Positions 16,387 to 25,364 of a DNA stretch of 32,531 nt are shown here, piece after piece (within the stretch, counting starts at the first letter, position 1; every line of letters begins with the position of its first letter). Source of the DNA: Bifidobacterium sp. UBA744. Lineage in GTDB: Bacteria > Actinomycetota > Actinomycetes > Actinomycetales > Bifidobacteriaceae. The position numbers and the translations under genes are program-made. Under the pieces are notes generated by a model. That model had not been told where the DNA came from. It made no database searches and worked only from the letters and a program-made list of their open reading frames with translations. The stretch covers positions 23,208 to 55,738 of the forward strand of contig DBKS01000053.1 of assembly GCA_002298605.1 (NCBI GenBank), in the 5' to 3' direction.

Positions 16387-17490
16387 GTGATCGCACTCAT
16401 CATTGGCATGTTGGTATCGCTGATCGTCATCATGGTTGGCACGCCATTGCTTATTCGTCTGGTGCATAAGCTGCATTATGGCCAGTACATTCGTCAGGAC
16501 GGGCCGAAGTCCCATCAGATCAAACGCGGCACGCCGACATTGGGCGGCGTGGTGATCAACCTGGCCATTGTGCTGGGATGGGGCAGTTCGGCGCTGTACC
16601 GGTATCTGCGTTCCGGGGACGTGCCGTCGTGGTCGGCGCTGCTGGTGCTCTTCGCGATGCTGTCGATGGGAGTGCTTGGCTTCATCGACGATTTCGCCAA
16701 GGTGCGCAAAAAGCAGAACGAGGGACTGACCGTGCGGGGCAAGTTCATCGGACAGTTTATTTTCGCCACCATCTATGCGGTGCTGGCGCTGATCCTGCCG
16801 ACGAAATCCGGGTTTCCCAGTGCGCAGCCGGGTATCAGCTACATCGAGCAGCCGTTCTTCACATTCGATTTCGCAGGCCGTGCCGTGGCCATCGTGTTGT
16901 TCGTGATCTGGGTGAATCTGCTGCTGACCGCGTGGACCAATGCCGTCAATCTCACTGACGGCCTTGACGGTCTTGCCGCGGGAAGTTCGATGATCGCATT
17001 TGTCGGATACGCCGTCATCGCGTTTTGGGAGAGCTACCATATTCGTGGCGGAGGGCATCAGGGCTTCTCCTACGCGGTGTCCGATCCGCTTGATTTGACC
17101 ATCATCGCGGTGTGCGCCGCCTGCGCATGCTGCGGTTTCCTGTGGTACAACAGCAATCCTGCGGAGATATTCATGGGGGATACCGGCTCGCTGGCACTTG
17201 GCGGCCTGTTCGCCGCACTGTCCATCGCCACGCATACCGAGTTCCTGGCGGTGGTTCTTGGCGGCCTGTTCGTCATCGAGGTCTGCTCCGACGTGATTCA
17301 GGTGAGCTATTTCAAGATGACGCATAAGCGCGTGTTCAAGATGGCGCCCATCCACCATCACTTTGAATTGTGCGGTTGGCCGGAAACCCGCGTTGTCGTG
17401 CGTTTCTGGATGATCGAGCTGATGTTCGTGCTCGTGGCGTTGGTGCTGTTCTACTGGGATTGGGCCTCGCGTTCTGGCCTGCTGTGGTAA
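16387..17490 (+). CDS. mraY: Phospho-MurNAc-pentapeptide transferase
   Basis: MraY, 367 residues, a polytopic membrane enzyme with about ten helices. It links phospho-MurNAc-pentapeptide to undecaprenyl phosphate to make lipid I. Visible signatures are GTPTLGGVVI, the acidic pair in FIDDFAKV, NLTDGLDGLA, FMGDTGSLALGG and APIHHHFE with its histidine cluster. The start is GTG 16387, with AAAGGA 6 nt upstream. The gene lies between the two soluble Mur ligases murF and murD, as in most dcw clusters. The stop is 15 nt before the preferred murD start. Confidence 0.97.
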   Translation: MIALIIGMLVSLIVIMVGTPLLIRLVHKLHYGQYIRQDGPKSHQIKRGTPTLGGVVINLAIVLGWGSSALYRYLRSGDVPSWSALLVLFAMLSMGVLGFIDDFAKVRKKQNEGLTVRGKFIGQFIFATIYAVLALILPTKSGFPSAQPGISYIEQPFFTFDFAGRAVAIVLFVIWVNLLLTAWTNAVNLTDGLDGLAAGSSMIAFVGYAVIAFWESYHIRGGGHQGFSYAVSDPLDLTIIAVCAACACCGFLWYNSNPAEIFMGDTGSLALGGLFAALSIATHTEFLAVVLGGLFVIEVCSDVIQVSYFKMTHKRVFKMAPIHHHFELCGWPETRVVVRFWMIELMFVLVALVLFYWDWASRSGLLW

Positions 17491-17505
17491 AGGAGTTGGG
17501 TGACG

Positions 17506-18960
17506 ATGACCGATTTTTCCGATAAGACCGTGCTGGTGGCAGGATTGGGCGTGTCCGGCCGCAGTGTGCGTGAGGTGCTGACGGGACGGGCTCGGCGTGT
17601 GCTGTGCGTCGACGAGAAACGCGACGACGCCGATCTGCACTCCTTTGACGAGGTGCCGTGGGACCAGGTCGATGTAGTGATGACTTCCCCGGTGTTCCGC
17701 CCGAATTCCCCGTTCATTCTCGAGGCTCAGCACCGCGGCATTCCGGTTGTCTCGGAGGTGGAACTTGCGTGGCGGCTGCGCGCGAGCAACCACGCGACCG
17801 GTCGTCCTGCTGGGTGGATTGGCATTACCGGCACCAACGGCAAAACTTCCACCACCGAAATGACGTCGGCCATGCTGTGTGAATCGGGTCTGGATGCCCC
17901 GGCTGTGGGCAATATCGGCAAGGCGGTCTCCCATGCCGCCGTCGAATCCTCCCATGATGCGTTGTGCGTGGAGCTGAGTTCGTTCCAATTGCATTTCACC
18001 GAGTCTCTGGCATTGGATTGCGCCGCGATCACCAATCTCGCCGACGACCATCTTGACTGGCACGGTGGTTTCGCCAATTACGCGCACGACAAGTCCAAGG
18101 TCTATCGCGGCGTAAGACGCACGTTGGTGTACAACGCCGACGACCGGCGCGTGACCGACTTGGCGTTGGCGGCGCATCCGGCCGAGGGGTGCCGGATGGT
18201 GGGCTTCACGCTGCATGCTCCCCAGGCCGGGCAGATTGGTGTGGACGACGGCTGGATCGTCGACCGTTCCGGCCTGACCGGGCGACCTGCCGGCGAGGCC
18301 GTGCGCATTGCCGAGGTACTGTCGTTCAAGCATCTCTGCGAGCCCGATGGGACCGTATACCCGCATCTGCTGGCTGATGGGTTGGCCGCGTTGGCGCTGG
18401 CCCTGGGCTATGGAGTTGCGGTGGAGCCTGCCGTCAAGGCGTTGCGCGGGTTTGCTCCCGGCGGTCATCGCATCGCCACCGTGGCCCGTTTGCAATCCTC
18501 GGGGAATCCGGCCGAGGATATCCGATTCGTTGATGATTCGAAGGCCACCAACGCCCATGCCGCTCATGCGTCGCTGGCGAGCTTTGCCCCCAAGTCCGTG
18601 GTGTGGATCGCCGGTGGGCTGGCAAAAGGCAGCCGTTTTGAGGATCTGGTGGCCGATCAGGCCCATACCATTGCCGCCGCGGTGGTTATCGGCAGGGATC
18701 AGCGTCCCATGCTTGACGCCTTCGCCTCCTCCGCGCCCGAGATTCCGTTGACTATGATCGACCCCGATGCCGACGGTGGCAGCGACACCGTGATGGACCG
18801 TGCGGTGAATGCGGCGGGGGCGTATGCCAGGCCGGGGTCCGTTGTGCTGATGGCGCCGGCGTGCGCTTCGATGGACCAGTTCAAGTCATATGCGGATCGT
18901 GGAGATCAGTTCGCGGCTGCGGCTGCCCGCTGGGTGCGTGAGCATGCCGAAACGCGCTAG
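17506..18960 (+). CDS. murD: UDP-MurNAc-L-alanine--D-glutamate ligase
   Basis: MurD ligase, about 484 residues, adding D-glutamate to UDP-MurNAc-L-Ala. The N-terminal Rossmann-like domain starts VLVAGLGVSGRSV. The P-loop is GITGTNGKTSTTEM. Further MurD motifs are ELSSFQLHF, NLADDHLDWHGGFANYAHDK and, in the C-terminal domain, FVDDSKATNAHAA and WIAGGLAKGS. Start choice: AAAGGAG at 17489-17495 favours ATG 17506 (10 nt) over GTG 17500 (4 nt). The stop lies 17 nt inside ftsW, so the two genes overlap. Confidence 0.96.
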   Translation: MTDFSDKTVLVAGLGVSGRSVREVLTGRARRVLCVDEKRDDADLHSFDEVPWDQVDVVMTSPVFRPNSPFILEAQHRGIPVVSEVELAWRLRASNHATGRPAGWIGITGTNGKTSTTEMTSAMLCESGLDAPAVGNIGKAVSHAAVESSHDALCVELSSFQLHFTESLALDCAAITNLADDHLDWHGGFANYAHDKSKVYRGVRRTLVYNADDRRVTDLALAAHPAEGCRMVGFTLHAPQAGQIGVDDGWIVDRSGLTGRPAGEAVRIAEVLSFKHLCEPDGTVYPHLLADGLAALALALGYGVAVEPAVKALRGFAPGGHRIATVARLQSSGNPAEDIRFVDDSKATNAHAAHASLASFAPKSVVWIAGGLAKGSRFEDLVADQAHTIAAAVVIGRDQRPMLDAFASSAPEIPLTMIDPDADGGSDTVMDRAVNAAGAYARPGSVVLMAPACASMDQFKSYADRGDQFAAAAARWVREHAETR

Positions 18961-20221
18961 ATTGGATACCGGCAAGGTCAATAGACCGGCTCGGTCCTCC
19001 CGATCCTTTCGATCGGCTTCGTCGCCCCGGAGGCGGCGTTCGCAGACGGTGAAGTTGAAGCCCGACGGTCGGCGGTACCGTGGCTGGCGCGTGCTGCTGA
19101 ATCCGCTGTGGTGCTACTGGGGATTCATCGTCTCGGTGATTGTGGTCACCATATTCGGTTTGCTGATGGTGTTTTCCAGCTCTACCGTCAGTTCGGTGTC
19201 CAAACAGGAGTCGCCGTGGAGCGAGTTGTTCAGTCAGGGAGTGTATTGCCTGATCGGCGTCGGGTTCGCCGTGGTGGCCATGCACCTGCCCAGGTCGCTG
19301 TACCAGCGGTTCGGCATTGTCACCGTGCTCATTGCATGGGTGTTGCAGGCCCTGACGTTTACGCCCCTGGGACGCGGCGCCGGCGGCAATAACGGTTGGC
19401 TGTATCTGTTCGGCGTGTCGCTGCAACCCGCAGAGGTGCTGAAACTTGCGCTGTGCATATATCTGCCGCGTTCGCTGATGCTCGCAAAGAGTCGGTACAG
19501 GGTGTTGCCGCTGTGGAAGGCCTATGCGCTTCCCCTTGGCATTTTCGTCGTGAGCTTCATGCTGGTGATCGGCGGCAAGGATCTCGGCACCGCCATGATC
19601 ATCGTGCTCATCGGATTCTTCGCGTTCCTCGTCGGAGAATTTCCCCTGAAGATTCTTGGACTTGCGTCGGTGGTCGGGGCCATTGGCATTGTGTGCATGT
19701 TCGTGCTTGGGTCAGGCAACCGCATGTCCCGTATTCAGGCCACCTATGGTACGTGTACGGATACGCAGGGCGTGTGCTGGCAGATCACCCACGGCATGTA
19801 CGCCATGGGATCCGGTGGTCTGCTGGGCGTGGGATTGGGCAATTCGCGTGAGAAGTGGGGGTATCTGCCCGCCGCCCATAATGATTTCATTTTCGCCATC
19901 ATTGGCGAGGAACTTGGTTTTGTTGGGGCTGGGCTGCTGATCCTTGGCTTTGTGACGATGGGATGGTGTCTGGTCGTTGTGGCGTTGCAGGCCAGGGACG
20001 TGTACCCGCGCATGGTGCTGGTATGCATTGCCGGCTGGATTGTGGGTCAGGCTCTTATCAACATCTGCGTGGTGCTGAAGATACTGCCGGTGATCGGTTT
20101 GCCCATGCCATTCGTGTCGTCGGGTGGTTCGGCTCTCATCATGTGCCTGATCGCCGCGGGCGTGGCGGTGCAGATGATGAAGCAGCAGCCGGATGTCGCT
20201 GCCGGTTTGGCGAAGGCGTGA
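18944..20221 (+). CDS. ftsW: Septal peptidoglycan polymerase FtsW
   Basis: SEDS-family glycosyltransferase FtsW, about 425 residues, polymerising lipid II at the septum together with FtsI. A strongly basic cytoplasmic tail of about 50 residues (Arg/Ser-rich) comes before ten hydrophobic helices. Family landmarks are LLMVFSSSTVSS in helix 1, NNGWLYLFGVSLQPAEVLKL, GKDLGTAMIIVL, AHNDFIFAIIGEELGFVG and LPMPFVSSGGSALI. The last includes the conserved SSGGS region. The start is ATG 18944, inside the murD 3' end; no good ribosome-binding site is visible, so translation is probably coupled to murD. Confidence 0.95.
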   Translation: MPKRARLDTGKVNRPARSSRSFRSASSPRRRRSQTVKLKPDGRRYRGWRVLLNPLWCYWGFIVSVIVVTIFGLLMVFSSSTVSSVSKQESPWSELFSQGVYCLIGVGFAVVAMHLPRSLYQRFGIVTVLIAWVLQALTFTPLGRGAGGNNGWLYLFGVSLQPAEVLKLALCIYLPRSLMLAKSRYRVLPLWKAYALPLGIFVVSFMLVIGGKDLGTAMIIVLIGFFAFLVGEFPLKILGLASVVGAIGIVCMFVLGSGNRMSRIQATYGTCTDTQGVCWQITHGMYAMGSGGLLGVGLGNSREKWGYLPAAHNDFIFAIIGEELGFVGAGLLILGFVTMGWCLVVVALQARDVYPRMVLVCIAGWIVGQALINICVVLKILPVIGLPMPFVSSGGSALIMCLIAAGVAVQMMKQQPDVAAGLAKA

Positions 20222-20316
20222 CGGGCCGCTGTACGACGAATGTTTCGCTCGACAAGTGGACGAATATGCCGGCCATTACCTGCAGGTCGCCTGTTTTGCG
20301 ATTAAGCTGGGCAACT

Positions 20317-21489
20317 ATGAGTAGTAAGAGAGTGCATGTGGTACTGGCCGGCGGCGGCACGGCCGGTCACGTCAACCCGTTGCTGTCCGTGGCCGGAGCG
20401 ATCCGCCAGTCCGATCCCGATGCGGTTGTCACGGTTATCGGGGGCAACACCGGGTTGGAAAACCAGTTGGTGCCGGCGGCGGGCTACGAGATGGACACCA
20501 TCGACAAGGTACCGTTTCCCCGCTCCCTGAACGCGGATGCCTTCGCATTCCCCTTCCGCTGGGTGTCGGAGGTCAGAAGGGTCAAGGCGATTCTTGCTCG
20601 ACGACAGGCTGACGTAGTGTGCGGGTTTGGCGGCTATGTGTCCGCTCCGGTGTATCGCGCCGCGAAAAAGATGGGTATCCCGCTGGCTTTCCACGAACAG
20701 AACGCCAGGGCTGGCATGGCCAATAAGCTGGGTGCCGGATGGGCTGATTTCATTGGCACGGCGTATGCGGACACGGGGTTGAAGCCCGGGGCGCGCACGC
20801 GCATGGAACGTGTCGGATTGCCGCTGCGGCCGGCGATTGCCGAACTCGCCGGGCATTTGGAGGAGAACCGTCAGTTGGCGCGCGTGGCGGCGGCTTCCGA
20901 GCTTGGCATTGATCCGACCCGCCCGTTGGTGCTCGTCACCGGCGGCTCATTGGGCGCACAGAGTCTGAACGAGGCTGTGGCGTCGTGCGCCGGACAGCTG
21001 CTGGAGCATGCCCAGATCATCCATTTGACCGGTAGGGGCAAATTGGCCGAGGTGCAGCGGCTGGTGACCCAGTCCGCCGGTGCCGACGCGCTCAATGGTC
21101 TGGGACTTGATACCGTGGGGCAGGGTGATTATCACGCGGTGGAGTATTTGGAGCGCATTGATCGTGCTTTTGCCTGCGCGGATCTGGTGATTTGCCGTTC
21201 CGGCGCTGGAACGGTGAGCGAATTGACCGCATTGGGACTGCCTGCCATTTACGTGCCGCTGCCGATCGGCAATGGCGAGCAGCGATTCAATGCACAGCCG
21301 GTGGTGGATGCGCATGGCGGTTTGATGGTTGCCGACGAGGATTTCACGTCGCACTGGGTCGCCGGTCATGTTCCCCAGATGCTGGCCGATGCCGAAGCCC
21401 TGACGGCTATGGGACGGGCCGCATGGGGATACGGTATCCGAGACGCCGCCCAGATAATGGCCGAACGTGTGTTGAATCTGGTGAAATGA
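20317..21489 (+). CDS. murG: UDP-GlcNAc--lipid I GlcNAc transferase
   Basis: MurG, about 390 residues, a membrane-associated GT-B fold enzyme converting lipid I to lipid II. It starts with the glycine-rich VVLAGGGTAGHVNPLL. FHEQNARAGMANK and GGSLGAQSLNE follow. The UDP-GlcNAc site is CRSGAGTVSELTALGLPAIYVPLPIGNGEQRFNA. The start ATG 20317 is placed so that the protein begins just before the first strand. The upstream ribosome-binding site is poor, and ATG 20266 would add 17 residues with no family match. The gene lies 95 nt after ftsW. Confidence 0.95.
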   Translation: MSSKRVHVVLAGGGTAGHVNPLLSVAGAIRQSDPDAVVTVIGGNTGLENQLVPAAGYEMDTIDKVPFPRSLNADAFAFPFRWVSEVRRVKAILARRQADVVCGFGGYVSAPVYRAAKKMGIPLAFHEQNARAGMANKLGAGWADFIGTAYADTGLKPGARTRMERVGLPLRPAIAELAGHLEENRQLARVAAASELGIDPTRPLVLVTGGSLGAQSLNEAVASCAGQLLEHAQIIHLTGRGKLAEVQRLVTQSAGADALNGLGLDTVGQGDYHAVEYLERIDRAFACADLVICRSGAGTVSELTALGLPAIYVPLPIGNGEQRFNAQPVVDAHGGLMVADEDFTSHWVAGHVPQMLADAEALTAMGRAAWGYGIRDAAQIMAERVLNLVK

Positions 21490-21527
21490 TGGTTCGCGCG
21501 GCGTGATCCGTCGTGTCGCGCGACCAT
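21489..21527. repeat. Hairpin between murG and murC
   Basis: ATGGT-T-CGCGCG (21489-21500) pairs with CGCGCGACCAT (21517-21527): 11 bp with one bulged T and a 16-nt loop. No T-run follows, so it is more likely an mRNA processing, stability or attenuation element than a terminator. It starts at the end of the murG stop codon. Confidence 0.5.
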
Positions 21528-21576
21528 AATGGACGACGTTGTAATCCGTGCTTTGTCCTCCCACAAGGAGTCTGTC

Positions 21577-23166
21577 GTGACCGAATCCGCCATTGTGCTT
21601 GATCCCACCCATGTGTCCTTCACTCCGGCCGATACCGTAGCCGGACTGGGGGTAACGCATTTTATCGGCATAGGCGGTTCCGGTATGAGCGTGCTCGCCG
21701 AGATGCTGCATGAGCAGGGCGTCGCGGTCACCGGCTCCGACCGCGAGGAGGGGGCCAAAACGCGGCGGCTGCGCGAATTGGGCGTCAACGTGTCGATCGG
21801 CCAGCGTGCCGACCATGTCGCCGGTGCCTCCACCGTGGTGTTCTCCAGCGCCATCAAGCCGGACAATCCGGAAATCGTGGCCGCTGCCGCCGCGGGTGCC
21901 CATATCGTGCATCGCAGCGATATCCTGGCATTGCTGCTGAACGCCAAACGGGGAGTGACGGTCGCCGGTGCGCATGGCAAAACCACCACCAGTGCGTTGC
22001 TGGCGCACATACTGTCCGTGGCGGGCACCGGCGCACTCGCCGACCCGAGCTATGCGATCGGTGGATCCATCCAAACGCCGGACGGTGGCGTCAAGGACGG
22101 CGGCCACGCGGGCAGCGGATCAGTATTGGTGGCGGAGGCCGACGAATCCGACGGCAGCTTTGAAAAATATCATCCCGAAATCGCCATCGTCACGAATGCC
22201 GAGCCGGATCATCTGGACCATTACGGCGACGCGGCGCATTATCACGCGGCATTCGTTGAACACGCACAGCATGCCACCGGGCATGTGATTCTGTGCGGCG
22301 ACGACGAAGGCGCCGTGGACGTGCTTGAGGCCCTCCCGCAGGACACCGCTCGACGAACCGTCGTATATGGCGTTTCGGTGGCGTCGCTGCCGGAATCGGT
22401 GCGTGCCAAGGTGGGGGCACTGGTGACCATCGAATCCGAGGCGGAGACCAGGCAGTCCGGTAGCGAGACCTTTGTCCTTCATATTCCCGCGGGGTTGCTG
22501 GGGGAGCCCGCCGGAGAATCCCACGTGCACGTGAGGCTGGCCATTCCGGGGCTGCATAATGCCCGCAATGCCACGGCGGCCATTCTTGCGGCGGCGTTCC
22601 TGGGGTTGGATCCGTCCCGGGCCGCCGACGCGGCTTCGACGTTCCGTGGCGCGGCCCGCCGCTTCCAGATCCGCGGTTGCGTGGAGGGCGTCACCGTGGT
22701 CGACGATTATGCGCATCACCCCACCGAGATAGCGGCGCTGCTGGATGCCGCGCGTCGTCGCTATCCCGACTCGACGTTGCGCGTGCTGTTCCAGCCCCAT
22801 CTGTTCTCGCGGACGCGCTTTTTCGCCAGGGAGTTTGCCGAGGCGCTCGCCAAAGCCGACGATGTGATCGTCACCTGCGTGTTCCCCGCCAGGGAAAAGG
22901 CGGCCGACTTCCCCGGAGTGGGCGCGCTGACAATTGTCGACGCCGCCGATGGAGTGTCGCATGATCCTGCTGACGGATGGATTATGGCCGTGCAGGATAT
23001 GTGCCAGGCGGCCAAGATGCTGTGCATGCGCGCGCATCGCGGTGACGTGCTGTTCACCGTGGGGGCCGGCGACATCACGCAGATGTCCACTGTGATGCTG
23101 CGGGTGCTTGAGGCGCATCGTGAAATGCATCAGATTCGCAATGCGACCATGCCGGAGCGGCAATGA
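21577..23166 (+). CDS. murC: UDP-N-acetylmuramate--L-alanine ligase
   Basis: MurC ligase, 529 residues, starting the peptide stem by adding L-alanine to UDP-MurNAc. The N-terminal domain has HFIGIGGSGMSVLAEML. The P-loop is GAHGKTTTSALL. EADESDGSF, NAEPDHLDHYG and DDYAHHPTEI are family signatures, and LFQPHLFSRTRFF follows. It is somewhat longer than the usual 450-490 because of insertions in the central domain. The start is GTG 21577, with AAGGAG 6 nt upstream. The stop overlaps the ftsQ start as ATGA. Confidence 0.96.
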   Translation: MTESAIVLDPTHVSFTPADTVAGLGVTHFIGIGGSGMSVLAEMLHEQGVAVTGSDREEGAKTRRLRELGVNVSIGQRADHVAGASTVVFSSAIKPDNPEIVAAAAAGAHIVHRSDILALLLNAKRGVTVAGAHGKTTTSALLAHILSVAGTGALADPSYAIGGSIQTPDGGVKDGGHAGSGSVLVAEADESDGSFEKYHPEIAIVTNAEPDHLDHYGDAAHYHAAFVEHAQHATGHVILCGDDEGAVDVLEALPQDTARRTVVYGVSVASLPESVRAKVGALVTIESEAETRQSGSETFVLHIPAGLLGEPAGESHVHVRLAIPGLHNARNATAAILAAAFLGLDPSRAADAASTFRGAARRFQIRGCVEGVTVVDDYAHHPTEIAALLDAARRRYPDSTLRVLFQPHLFSRTRFFAREFAEALAKADDVIVTCVFPAREKAADFPGVGALTIVDAADGVSHDPADGWIMAVQDMCQAAKMLCMRAHRGDVLFTVGAGDITQMSTVMLRVLEAHREMHQIRNATMPERQ

Positions 23167-24128
23167 CGGGTCGTGTCGTATCGTCCGCCGCCACTGTCCC
23201 GGGCAAGACCGATGAGTCTCAGCCGGTAAAACGCCGTACCGCCCGTTCGGTGGCATCGCAGGCGATGACCGCGTCGAAGCCGGGCGCGTTTGTCGATGCG
23301 CGCGACCTGCAATCCGACCAGGCGGTTTCGGACCGGATCGAGGCTTCGCAGACGCAGGGCCCTTTCCGCCGCCCCAAGATCATAGATTTCAAAGCCCGGG
23401 GCAGAGAGGAGCGTAAGGCGCAGGCCATCACCATTGCGCTTCGTGCGGGAATCGTCGCGCTTGTCGTGGCGGTATTGTCCGGCATGGTGTGGCTGCTGTT
23501 CTTCTCTCCGGTGCTCAAATTGGAGGCGTCTCACATTACGGTGAGCGGGGCCAACGAGTGGGTGAGCGCGGAGGAAGTCGCCACTGTGGCCGAACGCCAG
23601 GTGGGACGTTCGCTGCTGGTCGTGTCCACGAGCGGTATCGAGCAGGATCTCAAGGCTCTGCCCGGCGTCACGTCGGCGGAAGTCTCTCGACAGTGGCCCC
23701 ACGGCGTCGCCATTAGCGTGGCGGCGCAAAAACCGGCCGCCGTGCTGCGATCCTCTGACGGGTCGCTGACCGCGGTGGACAGCCAGGCGCGCGTGCTGAA
23801 TGCGGTGGGCGCTTCAGTTGACGGCATTCCCGTGGTGGATGTGGACAGCGTCGAGTCCGGTCTGGAATCGAAGGCGGTGCAGCAGACGCTGGAGGTTCTT
23901 GCGTCATTGCCGGAATCCTGGCGTCAGCGGATCACCAAAGTCACCGCCAAAACACAGGATTCGGTGACTACGGAGCTGGATAACGGCCAGATCGCGATTG
24001 TGTGGGGCGACGCGTCGCAGCTCGCGCTCAAAAAAGCCGAGGTTGATAAGATCATCAACGACCCCGCCGTAATCGGCGACAAGCATCATGTCAATGTGTC
24101 ATCGCCGAAGAAGCCGATCATCAAATAG
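23163..24128 (+). CDS. ftsQ: Cell division protein FtsQ
   Basis: Bitopic division protein, 321 residues. A cytoplasmic tail of about 95 residues, rich in basic residues and Ala, comes first. One membrane helix follows (ALRAGIVALVVAVLSGMVWLLFF). The extracytoplasmic POTRA domain starts with LEASHITVSGANEWVSAEEVATVAE and includes the FtsQ segment LKALPGVTSAEVSRQWPHGVAISV. The rest forms the FtsQ beta domain. It binds FtsL and FtsB and recruits them to the divisome. It overlaps murC by 4 nt. It is the last gene of the cluster; ftsZ, which follows ftsQ in many bacteria, is not next to it. Confidence 0.93.
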   Translation: MTGRVVSSAATVPGKTDESQPVKRRTARSVASQAMTASKPGAFVDARDLQSDQAVSDRIEASQTQGPFRRPKIIDFKARGREERKAQAITIALRAGIVALVVAVLSGMVWLLFFSPVLKLEASHITVSGANEWVSAEEVATVAERQVGRSLLVVSTSGIEQDLKALPGVTSAEVSRQWPHGVAISVAAQKPAAVLRSSDGSLTAVDSQARVLNAVGASVDGIPVVDVDSVESGLESKAVQQTLEVLASLPESWRQRITKVTAKTQDSVTTELDNGQIAIVWGDASQLALKKAEVDKIINDPAVIGDKHHVNVSSPKKPIIK

Positions 24129-24226
24129 TCGCCGTGCCGCGCTCGGGTGATATCCGGCGTCCGGTGGTAACGGTGGCAACGGGCGGCCAGGCGAAAGTTG
24201 CCGGTTGGCGGCCGTCTGGGTTTCGG

Positions 24227-24709
24227 CTAGCGCCCGGCGAGCAGGTCATCGGTGTCCAAGGTGATCGTTACCGGTCCGTCGTTAACCAGTCCCACGCGCA
24301 TATGGGCGCCGAATCGCCCCTCCCTGACCGGAATGCCCGCGGATCGCAGCAGCTCGTTGAATCGGATCCACAGAACGTCCGCATGGTCGGGGGCGCCCGC
24401 GTCGGTGAAACTCGGGCGGTTGCCCCGGCGCACGTTGGCAAACAGCGTGAACTGCGAGATCGAGAGGATCTCCCCGCCGATATCCTGAATGGACTGGTTC
24501 ATTTTGCCGCGTGCGTCTTCGAAAACCCGCAGATTGACGATTTTGTGGGCAAGCCACTGAATTTCGGCGTCGCCGTCCGTGTCGCTGACGCCCACCAGCA
24601 ACACGTATCCGGGGCCGATCTGCTGTGGCTCAAAGGTGGGATCAGGTTCCCCCAGACCGTTGAGCACGTCAACGGAGGCTTCGGACACACGCTGCAATAC
24701 GATTCTCAT
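24227..24709 (-). CDS. dtd: D-aminoacyl-tRNA deacylase
   Basis: D-Tyr-tRNA(Tyr) deacylase DTD, 160 residues, which removes D-amino acids wrongly attached to tRNA. It begins MRIVLQRVSEASV, the classic start of the family. Both active-site motifs are present: SQFTLFA and, in NDGPVTITLDT, the Gly-Pro that crosses into the partner subunit. I chose ATG 24709 to match that conserved start, with GGTGG 4 nt upstream; ATG 24721 is also in frame. It is convergent with ftsQ, and lies downstream of ssrA on the same strand, separated by a terminator. Confidence 0.94.
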   Translation of the reverse strand: MRIVLQRVSEASVDVLNGLGEPDPTFEPQQIGPGYVLLVGVSDTDGDAEIQWLAHKIVNLRVFEDARGKMNQSIQDIGGEILSISQFTLFANVRRGNRPSFTDAGAPDHADVLWIRFNELLRSAGIPVREGRFGAHMRVGLVNDGPVTITLDTDDLLAGR

Positions 24710-24735
24710 ATCGTCCACCATAGTGGGCGGCATAC

Positions 24736-24763
24736 AAAAAGACCCGCCGTTGCCGACGGGTCT
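24736..24763 (-). terminator. Rho-independent terminator of ssrA
   Basis: Read on the minus strand, AGACCCG (24763-24757) pairs with CGGGTCT (24746-24740), with extra pairing inside, and TTTTT follows. It lies 8 nt beyond the tmRNA 3' end. Confidence 0.8.
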
Positions 24764-24770
24764 CAAACAG

Positions 24771-25164
24771 TGGAGCTGCGGGGAATTGAACCCCGGTCCG
24801 ATGGCCGAACCCTCAGTCTTCTACGTGCGTAGTCTGCTGGCCTTGTGGCAATTGTTCTGCCCCCATCTTTGTCGCAGACAACCGATGGCGGGCATATCTA
24901 CAGAAAAAGTCCCGATGCCGCCCTGTGGCTCAGCAACATCAGCAAGTCTTCTTAACGACGCTCAGCATCCCCCCAAAGACGAGAGGGAGTGAACGGAGCG
25001 GCTGCTCGCTGGTTAATCCTGGCGCGAAGCTCAGGCAGCGAGAGCAAACTCAGTGCGGTTAGATTTAGCACTTATTTGTTTGCAGGGGACATCCACGAGC
25101 GGACCCTGCGTTCTCGGCACGCTTCCCTGCGACGAACAGGTCACCGTCGAAACCGATCAGCCCC
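24771..25164 (-). ncRNA. ssrA: tmRNA (ssrA), tag AKSNRTEFALAA
   Basis: Transfer-messenger RNA of about 394 nt for rescue of stalled ribosomes. The 5' end GGGGCTG (25164-25158) pairs perfectly over 7 bp with CAGCTCC at the 3' end (24778-24772, one G-U), leaving A as discriminator at 24771. CCA is not encoded. GGTTTCGAC follows the 5' stem. The T-arm with GTTCAATTC is near 24785-24793. The tag frame at 25069-25031 reads AKSNRTEFALAA then TGA; the ALAA end is the usual protease signal. Open frames across this region on either strand should not be annotated as proteins. Confidence 0.95.
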
Positions 25165-25170
25165 AATCTT

Positions 25171-25198
25171 AAATTATCAATCACAGTCCGATGTTCAA
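25171..25198 (-). promoter_or_regulatory. ssrA promoter
   Basis: On the minus strand, TTGAAC (25198-25193) and TAATTT (25176-25171) are 16 nt apart, placing transcription start at or just before the mature 5' end at 25164. Confidence 0.5.
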
Positions 25199-25364
25199 CC
25201 GGACTTTTCAGGATATCGTGAGACAGGAAAAAATGCAAATCAATCATTGCCTACAAGCGGAGGATACGAATAGCGGATACAAGAAATAGCCATGATGAGA
25301 ACGGGGGTGTGGGATAGCGATGTCGCCCAGACGTGGGGAACTGACATGGCTCATTGCTGTATGG
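25199..25364. other. Intergenic stretch between ssrA and the permease 3' end
   Basis: No gene is visible. GGGAAC (25336-25341) and GTTCCC (25373-25378) could pair around a long loop, but I see no clear terminator for the permease transcript. Confidence 0.4.

Noticed and set aside
16345..18666. A 773-codon open frame antisense to mraY and murD
   Set aside because: It is His/Gln/Arg-rich with no domain, covers two recognised genes, and is typical of antisense frames in high-GC coding DNA.
24771..24850. A tRNA gene suggested by the T-arm and acceptor end
   Set aside because: There is no anticodon arm; the matching 5' half lies about 390 nt away, so this is the 3' end of tmRNA.
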